Shown here piece after piece: positions 57,241 to 64,000 of a stretch of 64,000 bases of DNA. The notes under the pieces are model-generated. The model worked only from the letters and a program-made list of their open reading frames with translations. It ran no database searches and was not told the DNA's origin. Within the stretch, counting starts at the first letter, position 1. Each line of letters opens with the position of its first letter. The stretch comes from Halicephalobus mephisto. Lineage: Eukaryota > Nematoda > Chromadorea > Rhabditida > Panagrolaimidae. The position numbers and the translations under genes were made by a program. The stretch is from assembly GCA_009193035.1 (NCBI GenBank), contig SWDT01000120.1:124001-188000 (forward strand). The letters run 5' to 3'.

Positions 57241-57850
57241 TTTAAAAAAATTGGTTAAATTTAAATTTTCTAAGACTTTTGAAAATTTCATGTTTTTCGA
57301 ATTTTTTAAAATTTCCTAAAAACTTTCAAAATTATCTAAAATCAATAATTTTTGTGGATTTTTGAAATCCATGTTGAAATAACTCCATAACAACGTCCAT
57401 TTTTAATTTTTTAAATATTGTAAGTTTTTACAATATTGTTATTTAAAAAATTAATTAAATTGAAATTTTCTAAGAACTTTCAAAATTATCTAAAATCGAT
57501 AATTTTAGAAGATTTTAGAAATCCTCGTTGAGATAATTTTATTAAAAAAGTCCGTTTTTAATTTTTAAATATTGTTATTTAAAAAATTAAATAAATTGAA
57601 ATTTTCTAAAAACTTTTAAAATTATCAAAAATCAATAATTTTAGAGGATTTTAGAAATCCGCGTTGAGATAATTTTATTAAAAAATTCATTTTTAATTTT
57701 TAAATATTGTTATTTAAAAAATTAATTAAATTGAAATTTTCTAAAAACTTTCAAAATTATCTAAAATCAATAATTTTAGCGGATTTTAGAAATCCTCGTT
57801 GAGATAATTTTATTAAAAAAGTCTGTTTTTAATTTTAAATAGTAAAATTA
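57241..57850. repeat. 135/136-bp tandem repeat
   Basis: AAATTGAAATTTTCTAA recurs at about 57458, 57594 and 57729 (136 and 135 bp apart), with an older copy at about 57258. Each unit has CTTTCAAAATTATCTAAAAT, GGATTTTAGAAATCC and GTTGAGATAATTTTATTAA. Confidence 0.85.
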
Positions 57851-58867
57851 TGTTTATAAAGGTAAATTTTAAAATTTTGTGAAATTTTATTTTTTTTTAA
57901 ATGAATGAAATCCATTCAATCTGACATTCTGGTTTTTAGCTGTTATTGCCGATGGCTGTTCGGAACGCAAAATTCCATACTTTTTGATTTTCCTAAATTT
58001 TATTGTGGTTATCCATTACGTATTTGTTTCGTTTTCTTCATTCAAGACGAAAATCTAGTTTATTTCAATTGTTGTCAAATTCAGAGCGTACATTCTTCGT
58101 TCATTGACCTAATAAATCCATACAGTCTATCTGACGATGAATAACTTTTGAAAAATCTCAAAGTTCAATACTTTATTAACTTTCAAGTGTCTCTTACATA
58201 TGTACTTTTTAAACAAGTGTTTTCGGCCGATTTCTTGATGATTTTTTGCCGACTATTTCTAGATTAATAAAAAGAGGTTCTTTAAATAATTTTCACCTGT
58301 TTCATCTCCAACCAGACGCTTTTCTGCTTTTTTTAAAACTTAAATTTCCGCAAGACATCATGAACAAATGTATAATGATATATTTTCCGGCTTTTGAATA
58401 CAAACTTGCGCAAAGCCTTAGGACTTAAAAGATGGACGTCAAAAAAGTTGTCTGCAAAAAATAAGTCGATTTTCGTTGTCCAATCCGTCACCCGAGGAAA
58501 AGGAAGTTGACGAGGAACGCCCAAATGAGAACCACTCCTTTTTGTGACGACCCTGAGTTTTTGCTTTTTATTTTTATAAAATTTTTTGATTGTTCTTTTA
58601 TAGATTTTGTGAATGTCTTTTTGTTGTGGAAATATTGTCAATTTGTTTTTGAAAAATATTTGTCTTATTGTATTCAGTTTGAATTCATATATTAAGTATG
58701 AGTAATTTTCATTTCCTTCTTGTAATATAATTTTTATTAAAGACATTTGTTTTCAAAGGACTTTGACAGGGGGTTTATTTCATTAGTGTACTGTATTCTT
58801 ATTCTTATTGAATTATTTTCAAGTTCGTATATCACAAGCAATTTTCATATATCTAACCTAAATATCA
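57851..58867. other. Spacer with one weak coding-like stretch
   Basis: 57939-58144 (+), after a GGTTTTTAG acceptor, reads YCRWLFGTQNSILF onwards to NPYSLSDDE and a stop. No upstream exon found. The rest is AT-rich without a gene. Confidence 0.3.
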
Positions 58868-59290
58868 CTGTACAGTAATGATATTCATTATCTGCGTAAT
58901 TTCGAAAAGATTTATTTTATTATTCGTGTACTGTATCTTCCTTAGTAGTTGTATCGAGCTTATCAAACGCGAGTATTTTCCATTTACTTGGTCAAAATAT
59001 CACTGTACAGTAATGATATTCATTATTTGTGTAATTTCAAAAAGATTTATTTTATTATTCGTGTACTATATCTTCCTTAGTAGTTGTATCGAGCTTATCA
59101 AACGCGAGTATCTTCCATTTACTTGGTCAAAACATCATTGTACAGTAATGATATTCATTATTTGCATAATTTCGAAAAGATTAATTTTATTATTCGTGTA
59201 CTGTATCTTCTTTAGTAGTTGTATCGAGCTTATCAAACGCGAATAACTTCTATCTACTTAGTCAAAACATCATTGTACAGTAATGATATT
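58868..59290. repeat. Exact 135-bp tandem repeat, three good copies
   Basis: CTGTACAGTAATGATATTCA starts units at 58868, 59003 and 59138, with a fourth partial at 59273; spacing is 135 bp each time. Since 135 is a multiple of three, one frame stays open and repeats a 45-residue hydrophobic peptide (MIFIICVISKRFILLFVY...). Decayed units flank both sides. I regard it as a satellite, not a gene. Confidence 0.9.
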
Positions 59291-59693
59291 CATTATTTGT
59301 GTAATTTGACAAAACAAATTTATCATATTATTTACACACTGCAGTTTTATCCGTTTTTATAGGATTAATTCCGGGTCCATATATTAAATACGAAAATTTT
59401 CCATTTTTTTCACTAGTTTTTCAATTATTCAATCCATAATTGTTATATACCTGACCTTAGAGATTATTATCAATTTTTATTCGCGAGATAAATCTTTTTT
59501 CCTGAGAACAAGACTATTAATAAGAAATATCAAAAATCCCCTGAGTGTTAATTATAAACCTTGAATTTTCAAATGCGTTTGATTCCCGATTTTTCAATAA
59601 TTACCGACTATTTTCTCTCTAAACTACAATTTTCAGCTTGGAGAATATTACTAACCTCAAACTCTCATAATTATTTTTTCTGATAGTTGCAAA

Positions 59694-60211
59694 ATGACCA
59701 AAGACGAAATAGTTGAAAGTGACAAAGTAAGCGTTTATACTGTAGCTTTTAAATTGGTTTGAAATATTGTAAGATTAATATTTATGGGTTTAGATCACTT
59801 TGAAATTAATCCCTGCAAGTGCCCGTACGCATGAGTTCCAATTTGCTCCGTCGACATCGGCAACAGAAGTCTGTCAACATGTTTTTGACAATTGGCCATC
59901 AGGTTAGACACAGTTCAAAACAAATGAGGAAAATAATTGGTTTTGTAGATTGGGAAGATGATCGAGTAGCTGTTGCTTCTTTGTTGAAGCTCATTTACCA
60001 CGGTAGATTCCTTCATGGAAGTGTAACATTGAATGCTCTGAGTTTGCCCGTTGGGAAAGTTACGGTCATGCATCTTGTAACTCGAGAGAATCTTCCTGAA
60101 CCCAACAGCAGTGGTTCGTTTTCGATGAAGTTATTGATGGATAAAAATAACTTTTCAGACAGTATCAAGAAATCCAAACGCAATTCTTGTTGTCGTTGCT
60201 GTATTTGCTGA
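59694..60211 (+). CDS. ubl-3: UBL3 / membrane-anchored ubiquitin-fold protein
   Basis: UBL3 is a ubiquitin-like protein attached to membranes by C-terminal lipidation and linked to sorting into extracellular vesicles. Exons 59694-59726, 59794-59902, 59949-60113 and 60159-60211, in phase; 119 residues (human 117). The ubiquitin fold is clear: ITLKLIPASARTHEFQF, EVCQHVFDNWPSDWEDD, LKLIYHGRFLHGSVTLNAL, LPVGKVTVMHLVTRENLPEPN. The last intron is only 45 bp with a weak GTTCGT donor; if retained, the protein gains 15 in-frame residues, so both forms are possible. The end is SCCRCCIC: human UBL3 has a CAAX-like CVIL, whereas here CCIC fits CAAX only loosely and has two extra upstream cysteines suited to palmitoylation. 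The stop lies 5 bp from the stop of the convergent gene. Confidence 0.88.
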
Positions 60212-60216
60212 AATTT

Positions 60217-60525
60217 CTAATACCAAAAATGTGATCTACCGGGATTCCACACAACACATTTTTCAAACATCTTTCCTTCATTAAATTCCACGCTTTGACG
60301 GGTACAGAATTTCCCGCAGCGACAAGGAGCATCAATTTTCAAAGGGAAACACCCTGATCTATCTGGCAACAACAAGTGATAATTTGCTCTAGTCACGTTC
60401 CCGGCTACTGTAAATCGAAACATGTGTCTACTGAAATTACTTCTTTCTCATGCATTTAATTGAACCATTATTATCAGTTTACCGTCTTTTTTGTCTACCG
60501 GTAAATGAACCGAACTTTCCTCCAT
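60217..60525 (-). CDS. Tiny GRF-like zinc-finger protein, about 76 residues
   Basis: Exons 60525-60483 and 60407-60217 with a 75-bp intron; phase is kept (G joins TA to give Val). The product starts MEESSVHLPVDKKD. The second half reads CRCGKFCTRQSV, then FNEGKMFEKC, then RSHFWY at the end. This follows the GRF zinc-finger plan (CXCG, N-x-G-[RK]-x-F-x-x-C, then a final metal ligand before an aromatic pair), except that the last ligand would be His instead of Cys. GRF fingers bind single-stranded nucleic acid in topoisomerase III, NEIL3 and APE2. A GGAATTTCAG just upstream of the ATG is a good spliced-leader acceptor. Assignment is by motif only; a stand-alone GRF protein this small is unusual. 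Confidence 0.5.
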
Positions 60526-61107
60526 CTAAATTTACATTTGTCTTTCGAGTTTAAAGCTGAAATTCCTAGCTTTATTCTGTTTTCCTAATAGTCATTTTCG
60601 TACAAAAGATGTAAAAACTTGGTCATAATCTTCTTTTAGCTAAACTTGACGTAAATTGGATGAGCCTTCAAATTTGATGCTGTCGTTGTTAAATATTAAC
60701 TTCTCCTCCGCAATATTGATGTAATTGTTCCTGTTTAAAAAGATATGGCGATAAATTATGTAGTTTTTTGACAATTTCGAATTGCAAACAATAGTTCGTC
60801 AAGGAAGTAATGTTGGTTTTTGATAATGATTGACTTTCGTTTTCTTATTACAACTGTAGTATATATGTTATGCACCAGTGTATTGTTTAAAATCTGCTTT
60901 GTTTGTTTTTAACTCTTTCAAAATTCCATTCCTTGCAAATTTCGAGAGTGAAGATGTAAAAATTCGATTTTTGGGTAGTTTTTTTGACGAATTCAAACTA
61001 GAGTGTAGTACAGAAGATACTACAAGAAAATTAATAAACCATTTGGTCAATAATCAGTTAATATAATTTTCAACACTAGGTTAAAGGTTCCGCAACGGAT
61101 AGCAGTT
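60526..61107. other. Intergenic; overlapping ORFs on both strands, unresolved
   Basis: 60868-61050 (-), after a TTGTAG acceptor, reads VSSVLHSSLNSSKKLPKNRI onwards to QYTGA and a stop; 60878-61066 (+) is open too. Neither could be joined to another exon in phase. Confidence 0.3.
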
Positions 61108-61423
61108 TTAAAGATGAAACAATTTTCTTCTGTTAACAACGTTTTGAAGATTATAGTAAAGGTTAATTCTTATACGACAGCAAAGTAACTTGTGGAAAAA
61201 GTGGAAGTAAATTATTATCTTACCTCCGAGTAACTTGGATACAGTAAGAAAACAAAAACTTAGTAAATGAATCTTCGTGAATTGTCGAACCATAACTAAA
61301 TCTATTGTTACAAACTCTACTTTGTGCAGTTGTTATGACACAGTTTTGGAGGATATTATCATATGTGATGAAAAATGGGTTCTGTACATGAATTGCAGAT
61401 GATTTACATAATAATTCAACCAT
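61108..61423 (-). CDS. Hypothetical 73-residue protein
   Basis: Start at 61423, 10 bp after a TTTATTCAG acceptor that could take a spliced leader. Exons 61423-61224 and 61129-61108, joined GTAAGA to AACAG in phase. Reads MVELLCKSSAIHVQNPFF, then YDNILQNCVITTAQSRVCNN, ending TRRRKLFHL. No signal peptide or known motif. The frame also continues upstream to an ATG at 61501, which would skip the acceptor. Confidence 0.3.
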
Positions 61424-62442
61424 GTCAAAGTTCCTGAATAAAAAACACAGAAAGAGAAAATTGTGATAACCGCTTAGTAAACGACCAAAGGACTGATCCA
61501 TTATAGTGTTATGAAATCTTGTGAAACAATCACAGCAGAAAATTACTTAAAAAAATGAAAACATAAGCCGGAAGTTGAGTGAAATGCAGCATTACTGAAT
61601 AGAAGAAAGTCCTCTCTTTTGTACAACAACGTACGTCCATGTTTTGAAAATCATGCTGTAAAAATTAAACGAGCTGAATTGTCGGACTTGTCTTTATTCA
61701 CTGTACTCACATGACTTTTTTCCAACTGATTATTATTTTTTAATCATCTCAGCAACTTCATGCATGAGGAACTTTTTCGTAAACGGAAATCTGTGGGAAA
61801 TATTCTGAAAAAGTTCATCAAATTTAGAAGTCTAGACTTCTACAGCGAGTGAATTAGAAAATTAGTTTCTCAAGCGAAAAATGTGTTGATTTAGATGTTT
61901 TACTCTGATCAAAAATCATCTTTACTATCAATATCATAATAGTTTAAAGTGTGCAGCCGAAATTCGACATCATGTTTTGACGATCTCATGATATCTGTAG
62001 AAAATGAGTTTCGTTTTTAACCTCTCATTAAATTTCAGCATTTATTTCCTATCACATCGCTAATTTGCATTCGCGATATCTTAATTAATTTGAAACGTTA
62101 ATAAATAATCATTATAATAAAATATAACATGAAATAGCTTTTTATTTTCAATCACGTCAGATCAGCGATGTATTTCATACACTCATTTCTTATATTTACA
62201 GCAAGACATAAAGATTTGTTCCAGCTTATGCGTCATTGTGGAATTAATAATTCATTTAAAAATTAGTTCCCGAAATTACTCGCATTTTTAATGAAGATGT
62301 TGTTAATGGTAACGTTGTTTCAAAGAGTAGTAAGATTATGTTCATATTGGTTTACTCGTAAAAAAGTTGTTAATTTTAAATTAAAATAATAATGAATTTG
62401 AAACCTTTTCAGAATGCAGTTGTTTTTGAAAAATGCTAAATA
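61424..62442. other. Intergenic, upstream of the acyltransferase gene
   Basis: No exon, RNA gene or repeat supported. A TTTTCAG at 62406-62412, 31 bp before the acyltransferase ATG, may be its spliced-leader site. Confidence 0.4.
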
Positions 62443-64000
62443 ATGGGTAAACTGATAAAGAAACTGATTGGAATCCAGTGGATTCGGGCAATTGCTATTT
62501 TGGCCGTTTTAGGATTCCATTTGTTCCCAGAAACATTTCCTAATGGGTATCTGGGTGTGGATATGTGAGTTTAACTGAATCAGTTAAAAATAACGAATCA
62601 ATGTTTAGATTCTTCGTTATCAGTGGTTACTTGATAACCAAGATTACCTACAATTTATTAGAAACCTTAACATTCAAAGAGGTCGTCAAAACTTTCTACT
62701 ACCGTCGTTTCGTCAGAATTTGCCCTAATTATTTCTTCACTGTATTTTATGTCATGATGATCGGCATATCGGTTTTTAGCTTCTCTGATTTTGAATATTT
62801 ACAACAAGATTCCCTTTGGGCTTGTTTCTTTGCCACGAACTTGAAGCGTATCATAGAACAACAAAGTTACTTCAAATTGGTTGGTTGCATTCTTATTAAC
62901 GAACTACAGTAATTATTTGTAGATAAGTTCATTTAAACCATTACTACATACTTGGTCTCTGGGAGTGGAAATTCAATTTTATCTACTCGCTCCACTACTG
63001 TTCTACATTCTGCACGTATTCTCGAAACGGATTTATCTCGTTATTGGGTTGATTACCTTATCGGTTTCGTATCAGATGTTTTTGGGAAGATCACCGGAAG
63101 CTTTTGAACTAGTGTTCTGTCGTTTATGGCAATTTCTCATAGGATCATTGGCATTCTACAACACTATAAATGACGTTCTTGTAGTTCCTCTCACTGTGGA
63201 GAAAAACGACGAAGAACTGTTAGAGAAAAACAAATACGAAAAAGACACGTTTAAAAGTGGTCTTTTGACGATATTATTCATAATAATCATTTGTTTCTGT
63301 CCTATTAATGCCACAGAATTTGGAAAACATTTTATGTTACGATCCTTCATTACATTTCTAACAGGATACTTAATTTTACAAGAAGATTTCTTCCTGGAGT
63401 TCAAAGATACAATGCCAAATAAGGTTATGGTGTACATTGGGGACGCTTCTTATTCGATTTATTTGGCACATTGGCCTATTATTGTATTTTCTCGATACTA
63501 TGGTTATGATGCTCTTTACTATGGTATGTACGAATTAATATCATTTGGTACATGAACAGTTTTAGGTCCTTTTTTGATTATATTCGCTGTTGTGGTCTCC
63601 TCTGTTCTACAATATGAGTTGTTCGAAAAGTTCCTTAGCCGTTCTTCTTTACACTCTACAATTGCTGTTTGTACATGTCTTATTGGAATATGGTTCACAG
63701 CATCCATAAAATATCCTATTGAAGACAATAGTGTTTCAACGAGAATTTACGAACCAATTTCAATTGAACAGGCTATCCAAATGAATCAACAGTTTCACTC
63801 CGAGTGTCGAAAATTCCCTATTCCATGTAAAAAAGACGAAATTATTAATAATATATTATATGTTCTTCCTCCGGATGATTCTCTCCAAGGAAGATGTGTT
63901 CTAAATGTAAGGATTATCGAATAGAATAACTTTTACATAAGCCAAATAAAAATTGATCTACTTTTCAGCTCAATGAAAACGGAAATTTGATAGCAGTAGT
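62443..64000 (+). CDS. Acyltransferase-3 family membrane protein (OAC-type), 3' end outside window
   Basis: Members transfer acyl groups to extracellular or lumenal sugars or lipids; nematodes have a large oac family. Exons 62443-62564, 62609-62879, 62923-63523, 63566-63906 and 63969 to the edge, all phase-consistent. Starts MGKLIKKLIGIQWIRAIAIL, typical of the family (G-[IL]-[QR]-x-[IL]-R-A-[IL]-A-[IV]), then LGFHLFPETFPNGYLGVD and FFVISGYLIT, RRFVRICPNYF, and HTWSLGVEIQFYLLAPL, the conserved WSLGVE signature. About ten hydrophobic segments follow, with SYSIYLAHWPIIVF marking the last transmembrane part. The last exon seen ends GNLIAVV, the point where an SGNH hydrolase-like domain usually begins, so this is probably the acyltransferase-SGNH fusion form. 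Which oac paralogue it is cannot be told. Confidence 0.85.

Noticed and set aside
58878..59246. 122-codon ORF with three identical membrane-like repeats as a gene
   Set aside because: It coincides exactly with a 135-bp satellite, has no gene-like start or end, and decayed copies flank it without a frame. Kept only as a finding to test.
61220..61501. Start of the hypothetical minus gene at the ATG at 61501
   Set aside because: The stretch 61437-61501 contains a TTTATTCAG acceptor in the middle of the frame; the internal ATG at 61423 right after it is the better start.

Overview
This window is nuclear DNA from a nematode, most likely a free-living rhabditid related to Caenorhabditis. The genes are split by short introns (many of 45-75 bp) with GTRAG/TTTCAG splice sites. 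TTTCAG-like acceptors lie just upstream of several start codons, as expected for spliced-leader trans-splicing. The intergenic DNA and long introns are very AT-rich and full of tandem repeats. Several orthologues here (set-16, sbp-1, kin-18, pdfr-1), as I remember it, all lie on C. elegans chromosome III, so the block is probably from the equivalent chromosome. All gene models were built by hand from reading frame and splice phase; no alignment was run.

Layout. 0.7-3.7 kb (+): a wolframin (WFS1) orthologue, five exons. 4.1-6.8 kb: a run of small nematode-type genes and decayed copies, namely a retropepsin-like gene with a damaged active site and a phase break (-), a frameshifted coding relic (+), a remnant of a second retropepsin-like copy (-) and an unrecognised 136-residue cysteine-containing protein (-). 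6.8-15 kb: gene-poor, with degenerate repeats. 15.0-17.5 kb (+): a class B GPCR, probably the PDF receptor; its 5' exons were not found. 17.6-21.8 kb (-): SREBP (sbp-1), convergent with the receptor and carrying a 387-bp foldback element in an intron. 23.5-24.2 kb (+): a small coiled-coil protein. 24.2-28.3 kb: tandem arrays. 29.2-38.6 kb (-): set-16, an MLL3/4-type H3K4 methyltransferase of about 2370 residues in 14 exons. 38.8-45.3 kb: arrays plus a foldback element with a nested pogo-type MITE. 45.5-47.4 kb (+): a neuropeptide precursor ending in an amidated PPRF peptide. 47.4-52.5 kb: gene-poor, with a pre-miRNA-like hairpin and doubtful small ORFs. 52.5-55.9 kb (+): the TAO-type kinase kin-18. 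56-59.5 kb: repeats. 59.7-60.2 kb (+): UBL3, whose stop codon lies 5 bp from that of a convergent tiny GRF-like zinc-finger gene (-). 62.4 kb to the right edge (+): an acyltransferase-3 (OAC-type) gene cut by the window end.

The genes are ordinary metazoan or nematode single genes, not an operon or gene cluster: ER and membrane homeostasis (wolframin), lipid regulation (SREBP), chromatin (SET-16), signalling (PDF receptor, neuropeptide, TAO kinase), membrane-anchored ubiquitin-like modification (UBL3) and acyl transfer (OAC). I saw no CRISPR array and no defence island. The less ordinary items are the nested transposon with its preserved empty site, a near-identical segment in two set-16 introns, the UBL3/GRF tail-to-tail pair, the decaying retropepsin-like genes, the hairpin at 47.86 kb, and many period-locked tandem arrays.
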